From an uncultured Eubacteriales bacterium (GTDB lineage Bacteria; Bacillota; Clostridia; Oscillospirales; Oscillospiraceae): a DNA stretch of 64,000 bases. The position numbers and the translations under genes were made by a program. The notes under the pieces were generated by a model. That model was not told the origin of the DNA. It did no database searches and worked only from the letters and a program-made list of their open reading frames with translations. Where the stretch lies: assembly GCA_900545585.1 (NCBI GenBank), contig UQZR01000002.1:1-64000 (forward strand). Direction: 5' to 3'. Shown one piece after another: positions 7,922-15,558 of this stretch. Numbering within the stretch: the stretch's first letter is position 1; every line of letters begins with the position of its first letter.

Positions 7922-7955
7922 AAAAAAACGGCAGTCCGCCGGACTGCCGTTTTTT
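7922..7955. terminator. Terminator after khpB, symmetric A/T tails
   Basis: Stem CGGCAGTCC/GGACTGCCG with a 3-base loop, flanked by seven A and six T. It ends the rpmH-khpB operon and separates it from the radical SAM operon. Confidence 0.9.
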
Positions 7956-8003
7956 GGTGCTTATCTGCATTGTTTCCCGTGAAACATGGGAAAAGCGGAA
8001 CGT

Positions 8004-8885
8004 TTATTTGCCCTCACGGTCGTAGGCCACCACCACGCGGCGATTGGGCTCCGTGCCGATGGAGTAGGTGGTGACGCCCTTCACATCCTGCAGGGCGGCG
8101 TGGATGACATGACGCTCGTAGGCGTTCATGGGCTCCAGCGTCACGCTGCGGCGGTACTTGGCCACCTTGGCAGCCACCTTACCGGCCAGACTCTCCAGAC
8201 TCTGCTCCCGCTTGGCGCGGTAGTTCTCCGCGTCCATCTGGATGCGGATGCGCTTGTCACTGCCGGTGTTGACGGCGTAGTTGGTCAGCTGCTGGATGGC
8301 GTCCAGCGTTTCGCCGCGGCGGCCAATGAGCTGACCCAGCTTGTCGCCCTCGAGAATGACCTTATAACGGCCCTTCTCCACCTCGTAGACCTTGACCTGT
8401 GCCACGCTGTCCATATGCTCCAGCAGACCGGTGACAAAAGCCACGATGCGCTGGGCGTTCTCGTCCTCGCACAGGGGCAGGTCAATGGTGGGGATATCCT
8501 TCTTTTCGGGTCGCTCCGTCTGCTGGGGACGGTCCGTGCGGGGAGGGCGGGCAGGCCGGTCATTCCGGTCAGGGCGGTCGTTACGGGGACGGGCGGGGCG
8601 GTCCTCCGCCTTGGCAGCGGCAGGCTTTGCGGCAGGCGCCGCGGGCTTTTCCTCGGCGGGCTTCTTCACAACAGGCTTGACAATGGGAGCCGGCTCGGCC
8701 ACAGGGGCCTCCTCCGGACCGTAGGTCAGGCGAACGCGGGCAGGGCTGCTGCCGATGCCCAGAAAGCCGCTCTTGGCCCGCTCCAGGATCTCCACAGACA
8801 CGTCGTCGCGGTCCATTCCCAGCTGCTCCAGGCCCTTTCGAATGGCCTCCTCCTCAGTCTTGCCCGTTACATCGATATAACTCAT
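8004..8885 (-). CDS. khpB: KhpB (Jag), KH/R3H RNA-binding protein
   Basis: 293 residues from the ATG at 8885 (AAGGAG 8 bases upstream; the TTG at 8891 is too near it). Jag-N domain at 1-55 (IDVTGKTEEEAIRKGLEQLG, KSGFLGIG), a Lys/Pro/Ala/Arg-rich linker at about 65-145, a KH domain with GRRGET as the GxxG loop, and an R3H motif in NAYERHVIH near the C-terminus. Known role: with KhpA binds RNA and affects cell division and elongation. Immediately downstream of yidC as in most Firmicutes. Confidence 0.93.
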   Translation of the reverse strand: MSYIDVTGKTEEEAIRKGLEQLGMDRDDVSVEILERAKSGFLGIGSSPARVRLTYGPEEAPVAEPAPIVKPVVKKPAEEKPAAPAAKPAAAKAEDRPARPRNDRPDRNDRPARPPRTDRPQQTERPEKKDIPTIDLPLCEDENAQRIVAFVTGLLEHMDSVAQVKVYEVEKGRYKVILEGDKLGQLIGRRGETLDAIQQLTNYAVNTGSDKRIRIQMDAENYRAKREQSLESLAGKVAAKVAKYRRSVTLEPMNAYERHVIHAALQDVKGVTTYSIGTEPNRRVVVAYDREGK

Positions 8886-8900
8886 AGACAAAACTCCTTA

Positions 8901-10004
8901 TCAGTTGTCGTTGTAGTGATCCTCGCTGAAGGCGCGGCCCCGTGCGTAGGGGCGCTGGCCCACGCGGCCGGCTTCCGTGGTGCTGCCGCCGTACTCGCCG
9001 TCGGAGGACTTTTTCTTCTTCTGGGGCTGGGGCTTCTTTTCGCCCTTGCCCGACACCATCTGCTGGTTATAGTTCTCGCGGGCCGCCTGCATCTTGGCAT
9101 AGCGCTTCTCCCGCTTCTCCCGCTCCTTGTCGGTCTCCTCACGGTCCAGGATCTTATTGAAGTACTTGTTCAGGAACAGCTCCTGGATGCAGGAGAACGC
9201 GGCGTTGCAGATCCAGTACACGCACAGAGCGGCGGGCAGGATGTAGCCCATCCACACGGTCATCAGGGGCATCATGTACATCATGGCCTTGCTGGAGCCG
9301 TTCATCTGGGTGTTCCCATTGCTCTTCATGGAGATCATGGTCATCAGGAACTGCAGACCGGCGGAGATCAGCGGCATGATCAGGATGCCGATGACGGGCC
9401 AGCCGCCGGAGGGGAACTGGCTGAACAGGTCCTTGCCCACAGCGGACAGATCCATGCCCAGGAAGTTGTAGTTCAGATCGATGAGGCCGGCAAACTTACC
9501 GTCAAAGTCGGCCCAGTGCTCGTGGATGAATTTGGCCAGATAGATCTGCTCGTAGGCAGCGGCCTGACCGTCTGTGGCGGCGACGTAGCCAAGAGACGTG
9601 GCCAGAGTGGTGATCTCGGCGATCACGCTCTGGGACAGGCTCATGAAGTAGCGCAGCGGCGTGCGGATGATATAGTACAGTGCGATCAGAATGGGGAACG
9701 GCAGGAAAGACCACAGACAGCCGGACATGGGGTTCACGCCCTCCCGGGCGTAGAGATCCGCCATCTCCTGCTGCTGCTTCTCCCGATTGTTGGCATACCG
9801 CGTCTGGATGTCCTTGATCTTGCTCTGCATGCGGTTCATGCGCAGCATGCTCTTCTTGCTCTTGAGCTGGAAGGGCAGCAGCACCAGCTTCACCAGCAGG
9901 GTGAACAGGATCAGGGCCACGCCATAGGAACCCGTCCAGGTGTAGAACAGACGGGTCAGCCACGCGAACGGTACGCAGATGTAGTATCCGAGTTGTGCAA
10001 ACAT
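8901..10004 (-). CDS. yidC: YidC/OxaA membrane protein insertase
   Basis: 367 residues. Several membrane helices: near 1-40 (YGVALILFTLLVKLVLLPFQ), LWSFLPFPILIALYYII, WPVIGILIMPLISAGLQFL and LPAALCVYWICNAAFSCIQE. The cytoplasmic hairpin QSKIKDIQTRYANN is typical. The C-terminus is a long basic tail (KREKRYAKMQ ... KPQPQKKKKSS). Inserts and folds membrane proteins with or without SecYEG. No lipoprotein signal is seen, unlike Bacillus SpoIIIJ. Confidence 0.95.
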   Translation of the reverse strand: MFAQLGYYICVPFAWLTRLFYTWTGSYGVALILFTLLVKLVLLPFQLKSKKSMLRMNRMQSKIKDIQTRYANNREKQQQEMADLYAREGVNPMSGCLWSFLPFPILIALYYIIRTPLRYFMSLSQSVIAEITTLATSLGYVAATDGQAAAYEQIYLAKFIHEHWADFDGKFAGLIDLNYNFLGMDLSAVGKDLFSQFPSGGWPVIGILIMPLISAGLQFLMTMISMKSNGNTQMNGSSKAMMYMMPLMTVWMGYILPAALCVYWICNAAFSCIQELFLNKYFNKILDREETDKEREKREKRYAKMQAARENYNQQMVSGKGEKKPQPQKKKKSSDGEYGGSTTEAGRVGQRPYARGRAFSEDHYNDN

Positions 10005-10049
10005 GGATGATCTCCTTCGTTGTGAAATAAAACGAGGCTTTCAGGATTT

Positions 10050-10262
10050 TCAGGGCACCGGATCATACCAGCCGCCCTTGTGGAAAGGATGGCACCGCAG
10101 AAAGCGCTTCAAGGCCAGCCATCCGCCTCTGGCCGCGCCGTACTTCTCAATGGCTTCCAGCGCGTATTGAGAGCAGGTGGGCACAAAGCGGCAGCTGGGG
10201 GGAAACAGAGGTGAGATGGAACGGCGGTAAAACCGGATCAGGGACAGCAGCAGCTTTTTCAT
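10050..10262 (-). CDS. yidD: YidD, membrane protein insertion efficiency factor
   Basis: 70 residues. RFYRRSISPLFPPSCRFVPTCSQYALEAIEKYG is the whole YidD core, with its conserved Cys pair and SxYA motif. Small amphipathic membrane-associated helper of YidC. Overlaps rnpA by 4 bases (ATGA). Confidence 0.95.
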   Translation of the reverse strand: MKKLLLSLIRFYRRSISPLFPPSCRFVPTCSQYALEAIEKYGAARGGWLALKRFLRCHPFHKGGWYDPVP

Positions 10263-10603
10263 GCGTTCTCCCGCAGCAGCTCCAGTTGGGAAAGGCAGTG
10301 CAGATACTGCTTTTCCAGCTTGGCATACGGCATGTCCACCGCCCGTACACGGGCCACCACGATCAGGTCGTAGCCCGGGAGCAGCTCCGCCTTATGCAGA
10401 CGGTACAGCTCCCGCAGGCGGCGGCGGACGCGGTTGCGCACCACGGCATGGCCCAGCTTGGTGGACACAGTGACCCCCAGGCGGCTCATGCCCTTTCGGT
10501 TCTTCAGGCAGTAAACCACCACGCCGCCGGAGACGGCGGAGCGGCCCCTGCGATAGATGCGGCGGAAGTCGCCGTTCTCTTTTACCGTAACTCGCGCGTC
10601 CAT
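10259..10603 (-). CDS. rnpA: Ribonuclease P protein component
   Basis: 114 residues from the ATG at 10603, with GAGGGA 5 bases upstream; an upstream in-frame start at 10678 would add 25 residues not seen in the family. VTVKENGDFRRIYRRG and the RNR motif in VVRNRVRRRLRELYR are diagnostic. Binds the RNase P RNA for tRNA 5' maturation. Between rpmH and yidD as in most bacteria. Confidence 0.95.
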   Translation of the reverse strand: MDARVTVKENGDFRRIYRRGRSAVSGGVVVYCLKNRKGMSRLGVTVSTKLGHAVVRNRVRRRLRELYRLHKAELLPGYDLIVVARVRAVDMPYAKLEKQYLHCLSQLELLRENA

Positions 10604-10714
10604 ACGTTCCCTCTTTTTCTTCAGCGCAGTCTTTTGGAGAAAGACCAGTAGGGACGGCAGATATCCACCGTCCCTCAAGGCTTTATCTCACTGTGCGATG
10701 CACTTTCCGCGACC

Positions 10715-10849
10715 TCAATGGGTCAGGCGAGCGCGGCCCTTGGCACGACGGCGAGCCAGCACCTTGCGGCCATTGCGGGTGGCCATTCTCTTGCGGAAGC
10801 CGTGCTCCTTGGAGCGCTGGCGCTTCTTGGGCTGATAGGTACGGAACAT
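10715..10849 (-). CDS. rpmH: 50S ribosomal protein L34
   Basis: 44 residues: MFRTYQPKKRQRSKEHGFRK at the start, then RMATRNGRKVLARRRAKGR, the full L34 signature. GGAGG lies 9 bases upstream of the ATG at 10849. First gene of the rpmH-rnpA-yidD-yidC-khpB operon, divergent from dnaA. Confidence 0.97.
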   Translation of the reverse strand: MFRTYQPKKRQRSKEHGFRKRMATRNGRKVLARRRAKGRARLTH

Positions 10850-10868
10850 TGCATGACACCTCCATCTT

Positions 10869-10903
10869 CAAAAAAATATCCGGCGGCGGAACAGAGCCGC
10901 CGC
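10869..10903 (-). promoter_or_regulatory. Terminator-like hairpin in the rpmH leader
   Basis: On the transcript, GCGGCGG-type arms (10902-10896 with 10887-10881) are followed by CGGATA and seven U, 20 bases ahead of the rpmH start codon. It looks like an intrinsic terminator inside the leader, so it may attenuate the operon. Confidence 0.5.
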
Positions 10904-10977
10904 TCTTACTCGACAGCAGAGGACGTTGTTCCCTGCCGCAGTCGACACATCAGACGCCATAAAACGGCGCGGAATAC

Positions 10978-11006
10978 ATTATACATAACGAAAACTGTCA
11001 TGTCAA
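10978..11006 (-). promoter_or_regulatory. Consensus sigma-A promoter of the rpmH operon
   Basis: Minus strand TTGACA (11006-11001), exactly 17 bases, TATAAT (10983-10978). Predicted leader of about 120 nt. Confidence 0.9.
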
Positions 11007-11089
11007 CATAAAATTGCCCACTGCCGCCGCATTTCACACCCTGCCCCGCCGCAGAAAAACTGCTTTATATTTAGAATATGTAGTAGCTT

Positions 11090-11112
11090 TTTTCCACAGG
11101 GTCTGGTATAAT
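11090..11112 (+). promoter_or_regulatory. dnaA promoter with a DnaA box on it
   Basis: TGG-TATAAT is an extended -10 at 11104-11112. No good -35 is seen; instead the DnaA box TTTTCCACA (11090-11098) occupies the spacer, consistent with autorepression. Upstream (11063-11087) is AT-rich and, on the minus strand, the box is followed by CTACTAC, so this may be the upstream half of a bipartite origin. Confidence 0.7.
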
Positions 11113-11191
11113 GTACTGGGATATTCTGCGCCCTCACGGGTGCATTTCCGCGCGTACACAGAAAACACATCGCAGGAAAGGAGAGCTTCCT

Positions 11192-12508
11192 TTGAAATCA
11201 CTGTCAGATCTGTGGGACAGTATCCTCGCCCGTCTCAGCGGCGAGCTGTCCGACATGACTATCAAGACCTGGTTTGACGAGATCACCGTGGTGACCATGG
11301 AGGATTCGGCGCTGGTGCTGCACTGCAGCAATCCGTTCAAGAAGAACACGGTGGAGGCCCGGTTCCTCCCCCACATCAAGGCGGCGCTGAAGGACATCTT
11401 CTCCACCGATCTGGAGGTAAAGATCCTCAGCGACGAGCAGCTGGCGGCCTATCACGGCGTGGCGCCGGACCGGCCGGGAAACCTGTTTGATTCCGACGCC
11501 TTCACCTTTGAGACCTACGTGGTGGGCCCCCAGAACAAGCTGGCCTACGCCGCGGCCAAGGCGGTGGCGGAAAAGCCGGCGGAGGGCTTCAACCCCCTGT
11601 TCATTTACGGCGAGTCGGGACTGGGCAAGACCCACCTGCTCTACGCCATTGCACACCTGATGCGCAGCCGCCGTCCAGAGTCCCGCATCGTCTATATCAA
11701 GGGCGATGACTTCACCAACGAGCTGGTCAGCTCCATCCGCGAGAACCGCAACGCCGAGTTCCGCGAGAAGTACCGGCAGGCCGACATCCTGCTGGTGGAC
11801 GATATCCAGTTTATCGCCGGCAAGATCCAGACCCAGGAGGAATTCTTCCATACGTTCAACACGCTGTATGAATCCGGCAAGCAGATCGTGCTGACCTCCG
11901 ACCGGCCGCCGCGGGAGATGACACAGCTCAGCGACCGCCTGATGTCCCGCTTCGAGTCCGGCCTGATGGTGGACGTAGCCCCGCCGGACTTTGAGACACG
12001 TCTGGCCATCATCCACAACAAGGCGGCGCTGCTGGGCGTGAAGCTGCCCGACGAGGTAATGGACTACATCGCGGAGAACGTCACCACCAACGTCCGGCAG
12101 CTGGAGGGCACCCTCAATAAAATACTGGCCTACCGCGATCTGCTGGGAGACCAGGTGGACGAGGAATCCGTGGGCCGCGCCGTCCGCGATATGCTCAAGC
12201 GCAGCAACGAGTACGTTCCTTCTCCCAAGGTCATCATCAGCTATATCTGCAGCTACTACAACATCGACGAGGAGACACTGCGGGGACAGAGCCGCAGCCG
12301 CGACGTGGTGGCAGCCCGTCAGCTGGCCATGTATCTCATCCGGCGGATGCACGCCACGTCGCTGGACGGCATCGGCAAGGAGTTCGGCAACCGCGACCAC
12401 TCCACCATCCTCCACTCCCTGGACAAGGTGGAAAAGCAGATGCAGACCGATCCCAAGTTCGCCGAGAGGGTCAAGGAGATCACCACCAACATCAGCAGCA
12501 AGCGATAA
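11192..12508 (+). CDS. dnaA: Chromosomal replication initiator DnaA
   Basis: 438 residues from a TTG at 11192, with GGAAAGGAG 8 bases upstream; an in-frame ATG at 11111 lies inside the -10 box and cannot be used. Domain I at 1-75, a very short domain II, AAA+ domain III with Walker A GESGLGKTH (140-148) and Walker B LLVDDIQF, and domain IV with FGNRDHSTILHSLDKVE for DnaA-box recognition. Initiates replication by opening oriC. Flanked by DnaA boxes on both sides. Confidence 0.97.
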   Translation: MKSLSDLWDSILARLSGELSDMTIKTWFDEITVVTMEDSALVLHCSNPFKKNTVEARFLPHIKAALKDIFSTDLEVKILSDEQLAAYHGVAPDRPGNLFDSDAFTFETYVVGPQNKLAYAAAKAVAEKPAEGFNPLFIYGESGLGKTHLLYAIAHLMRSRRPESRIVYIKGDDFTNELVSSIRENRNAEFREKYRQADILLVDDIQFIAGKIQTQEEFFHTFNTLYESGKQIVLTSDRPPREMTQLSDRLMSRFESGLMVDVAPPDFETRLAIIHNKAALLGVKLPDEVMDYIAENVTTNVRQLEGTLNKILAYRDLLGDQVDEESVGRAVRDMLKRSNEYVPSPKVIISYICSYYNIDEETLRGQSRSRDVVAARQLAMYLIRRMHATSLDGIGKEFGNRDHSTILHSLDKVEKQMQTDPKFAERVKEITTNISSKR

Positions 12509-12512
12509 TGCT

Positions 12513-12695
12513 TTTTCCACAGTGATCGTGGTATCCACGTGGAAGAACGGTGGAAAAAAAGAGAATGGAGGGGAACGGTGGAAAAGCTCCCTTCCTTTTC
12601 CAGAGAAGGAGTGGAAAATAAATCTCAGTCCCACAAGGGCTTCGGGGAAATTTCCACAAAAATTCTCCCTACTACTAACGCTACTAAAAATAAAT
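12513..12695 (+). other. oriC: Replication origin (oriC): DnaA boxes and DnaA-trio-like unwinding element
   Basis: In the dnaA-dnaN gap there are boxes of the form TTTTCCACA or its complement at 12513-12521, 12532-12539 (TATCCACG core), 12550-12558, 12578-12586, 12611-12619 and 12650-12658. The last box is followed after 10 bases by CTACTACTAACGCTACTA and AAAATAAAT (12669-12695), which matches the DnaA-trio (repeated 3'-GAT-5' on the bound strand) of Firmicute origins plus an AT-rich tract. Confidence 0.85.
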
Positions 12696-12759
12696 GATTA
12701 GTTTATGATTTGTCCGTGAAAAGTATGCCTGCGAAATACGAGAAAGGAACGAGATAGAG

Positions 12760-13872
12760 ATGCTGAAATTTTCCTGCGAAAAAACGCTGCTCCAGCAGGC
12801 CGTCAGTACCGTGTCCCGGGCGGTGGCGGCCAAGAGCTCCATCCCCGCGCTGGAGGGTGTGCTGCTGGAGGGCGACACGCAGCTGACGCTGTCCGGCTAC
12901 AATATGCAGACCGGTATCCGCACCGCCATCTCCGCCGAGATCCATCAGGAGGGCCGCATCGTGCTGAATGCCCGCCTGTTCGGCGAGATGATCCGCCGCC
13001 TGCCCGACGATATCGTGGTGTTCTCCGCCGACGAGAAATATGTGGTGAAGCTGGTGTGCGGCGATGCCAGCTTTGAGCTGCCCGGGCTGTCCGCAGACGA
13101 CTATCCGGAGCTGCCCACGGTGGACGACGAGTTCTCCGTGTCCATCCAGCAGAATACCATGAAGGCCATGATCAACCAGACCAGCTTCGCCGTGTCCACC
13201 AACGAGGCACGTCCCATCCACACCGGTGCGCTGTTTGAGATCAGCGACACGGGGCTGACCATGGTGGCGGTGGACGGATTCCGTCTGGCTCTGCGGCGGG
13301 AGCCGCTGGAGCGCATCGACGGCGGCGCGTTCCGTTTTGTGGCGCCGGGCGCCGCCCTCAACGAGGTGGAGAAGATCTGCGCCGACACCGACGCATTGCT
13401 GACGGTGGTGCAGGGTAAGCGGCACCTGATGTTCGAGGCCGAAAATACCCAGCTCATCTGCCGCCGTCTGGAGGGTGAGTTCCTGGACTACCGCAATGCG
13501 ATCCCGAAAAACAATCCCATCTGCGTGGAGGTGGAGACCAAGGCGCTGCTGGAGAGTCTGGACCGCGTTTCCGTTGTCATCAGCGAGAAGCTGAAAAGTC
13601 CCGTGCGCTGCCTGTTCGATGCAGATCGGGTGTATCTCTCCGCCCGCACCGGCAACGGCGAGGCCAAGGACATCTGCCCCATCAGCGGCGATGGCCAGCA
13701 GCTGGAGATCGGCTTCAACAACCGCTATCTTATGGACGCGCTGCGCTATGCGCCGGCGGACAAGGTGAAGATGCAGCTGAATACCGGCATTTCCCCCTGC
13801 ATCATCACGCCGGTGGACGGAGGGGACGAGTTCCTCTATATGGTACTGCCCGTAAGATTGAAGGCACAATAA
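12760..13872 (+). CDS. dnaN: DNA polymerase III sliding clamp (beta subunit)
   Basis: 370 residues, full length. MLKFSCEKTLLQQAVSTVSRAV at the start (first domain), three repeated clamp domains, and the C-terminal DEFLYMVLPVRL that forms the partner-binding cleft. Holds polymerase III on DNA. The ribosome site GAAAGGAACGAG lies upstream of the ATG at 12760. First gene after oriC. Confidence 0.97.
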   Translation: MLKFSCEKTLLQQAVSTVSRAVAAKSSIPALEGVLLEGDTQLTLSGYNMQTGIRTAISAEIHQEGRIVLNARLFGEMIRRLPDDIVVFSADEKYVVKLVCGDASFELPGLSADDYPELPTVDDEFSVSIQQNTMKAMINQTSFAVSTNEARPIHTGALFEISDTGLTMVAVDGFRLALRREPLERIDGGAFRFVAPGAALNEVEKICADTDALLTVVQGKRHLMFEAENTQLICRRLEGEFLDYRNAIPKNNPICVEVETKALLESLDRVSVVISEKLKSPVRCLFDADRVYLSARTGNGEAKDICPISGDGQQLEIGFNNRYLMDALRYAPADKVKMQLNTGISPCIITPVDGGDEFLYMVLPVRLKAQ

Positions 13873-13983
13873 AAGGGGATCTTTTTCGTCCCGCCTGCGG
13901 CCGGCGGACGCAGGCAATCGGCGGAACGCAAAATCTCTCCCTGTTCTATCACAGTGGATTCGAACGCGAGGAAAAAATATTAT

Positions 13984-14202
13984 ATGGAAAACATCGAGAT
14001 CACAACGGAATATATCAAATTGCAGGACCTGCTGAAGTTTGCGGCGGCAGTGCAGACCGGCGGCGAGGCCAAGGTCGTCATCCAGGAGGGTGATGTCACG
14101 GTGAACGGCGAGGTGTGTACCATGCGGGGCAGGAAGCTCCGCCCCGGGGACGATGTGTGCTTTCAGGGAAAGCACTACACGGTGACGTATGCGGGTCGAT
14201 AG
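13984..14202 (+). CDS. yaaA: S4-domain RNA-binding protein YaaA
   Basis: 72 residues. An S4 fold is visible in KLQDLLKFAAAVQTGGEAKVVIQEGDVTVNGEV and GRKLRPGDDV. It is the usual small gene between dnaN and recF. ATG 13984 is preferred because GAGGA lies 11 bases upstream and family members begin near here; an ATG at 13954 would add 10 unrelated residues. Overlaps recF by 14 bases. Possible role in ribosome assembly, inferred from homologues. Confidence 0.88.
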   Translation: MENIEITTEYIKLQDLLKFAAAVQTGGEAKVVIQEGDVTVNGEVCTMRGRKLRPGDDVCFQGKHYTVTYAGR

Positions 14203-15292
14203 ACTGACGCTGGACGGCTTCCGCAACTATCGGCGTCAGGCGCTGGAGCTGGATGAGAGCTGCAACGTCATCTACGGCGAGAACGCTCAGGGTAAGACCA
14301 ACCTGCTGGAGGCGGTGGTATACCTGTCCTGCGGCAGAAGTCCCCGTGCCCACGGGGACAGGGAGCTTATCGGCTTCGAGCGGCAGGACGCCTTCGTCAC
14401 GGGACATATTTATTCCCGTGAGCGGGAGTTCACCACGGAGATACAGCTTTTTCGGGAAAAACGGCGGAGGATGACGGTGAACGGCGTGCCTGCCAGGACC
14501 AACGCGGCGCTGTCCGACGTGCTGCACACTGTGTTCTTCTGCCCGGAGGATCTGTTCCTCATCCGGGCGGGAGCGGCGGAACGGCGGCGGTTCATGGACC
14601 AGTCCCTGTGCCAGCTGCGGCCACGCTACGCCGAGGCGCTGGCGGAGTACGGCAGGCTGTATGACCACAAGACCCGCATCCTGCGGGACAGCGAGGAGCA
14701 CCCCCACTTGCTGGATATGCTGCCGGACTTCAACGAGCGGCTGTGCCGCGTGGGCGCGGTGCTCATCGGTTATCGGGCGCGGTACTGCGCGGCGCTGGCG
14801 GACTATGCCGGTCAGGCCCACGGAGAATGCTCCGGTGAAAAGGAGGAGCTGACGCTGACATATCAGACCGTCAGGACCGTGACGGACCCCTTCGGGCCGC
14901 AGATGGACATCTATCAGGCCCTGCGGCAGCACATGGAGGACCACGCGGCGGCGGAGCGGGCCAGCAGACTGTGTCTCTCCGGCCCCCATAAGGACGATCT
15001 GGAGGTACTCATCAATGGCCGCAGTGCCAGGCAGTTTGCTTCCCAGGGACAGGTGCGGACAGCGGCGCTGAGTTTGAAGCTGGCGGAGCGGGAGATCCAT
15101 AAGAACGCCGTGGGCGAATACCCCGTGATGCTGCTGGACGACGTGCTCAGCGAGCTGGATCCCAGGCGGCAGGAGTATGTGCTCAACCGGATACGGGGCG
15201 GGCAGGTGTTCATCACCTGCTGCGAGAACGACCGGCTGGATACCATGCTGCGGGGCCGCGTGTTCCATATCCGGAACGGGGAGGTGCTGTGA
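14189..15292 (+). CDS. recF: DNA repair and recombination protein RecF
   Basis: 367 residues. Walker A GENAQGKTNLLEAV (30-43), the ABC signature LSGPHKDDLEV and Walker B PVMLLDDVLSELDPRR mark an SMC-like ATPase. Loads RecA at gapped DNA with RecO and RecR. Overlaps both yaaA (14 bases) and remB (1 base), so translation is coupled. Confidence 0.96.
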   Translation: MRVDRLTLDGFRNYRRQALELDESCNVIYGENAQGKTNLLEAVVYLSCGRSPRAHGDRELIGFERQDAFVTGHIYSREREFTTEIQLFREKRRRMTVNGVPARTNAALSDVLHTVFFCPEDLFLIRAGAAERRRFMDQSLCQLRPRYAEALAEYGRLYDHKTRILRDSEEHPHLLDMLPDFNERLCRVGAVLIGYRARYCAALADYAGQAHGECSGEKEELTLTYQTVRTVTDPFGPQMDIYQALRQHMEDHAAAERASRLCLSGPHKDDLEVLINGRSARQFASQGQVRTAALSLKLAEREIHKNAVGEYPVMLLDDVLSELDPRRQEYVLNRIRGGQVFITCCENDRLDTMLRGRVFHIRNGEVL

Positions 15293-15555
15293 TGGCGTAC
15301 CTGCATATCGGACAGAACGTGATGCTGGAGGACAAGCGCATCATCGGCATCTTCGATCTGGACAACACGTCTACCTCTAAAATAACACGAGAGTTTCTGA
15401 ATACGGCGGAGCAGGACAGCGTGGTGCAGACCGCCTGCGAGGACATCCCCAAGTCCTTCGTGGTGTGCGACCACCCCTACCACCGGCAGATCATCTATAT
15501 ATCCCAGCTGAATTCCCAGACGCTGCTCAAGCGGGCTCAGGGGAAAGGAGAATAA
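15292..15555 (+). CDS. remB: RemB/YaaB-like DUF370 regulator
   Basis: 87 residues. LHIGQNVMLEDKRIIGIFDLDNTS and KSFVVCDH match the DUF370 (RemA/RemB) family, and the position between recF and gyrB is that of Bacillus yaaB (remB). In Bacillus the family controls extracellular-matrix genes; the role here is inferred. The ATG at 15292 shares a base with the recF stop (TGATG) and has GGGGAGG 8 bases upstream. Confidence 0.85.
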   Translation: MAYLHIGQNVMLEDKRIIGIFDLDNTSTSKITREFLNTAEQDSVVQTACEDIPKSFVVCDHPYHRQIIYISQLNSQTLLKRAQGKGE

Positions 15556-15558
15556 CAT

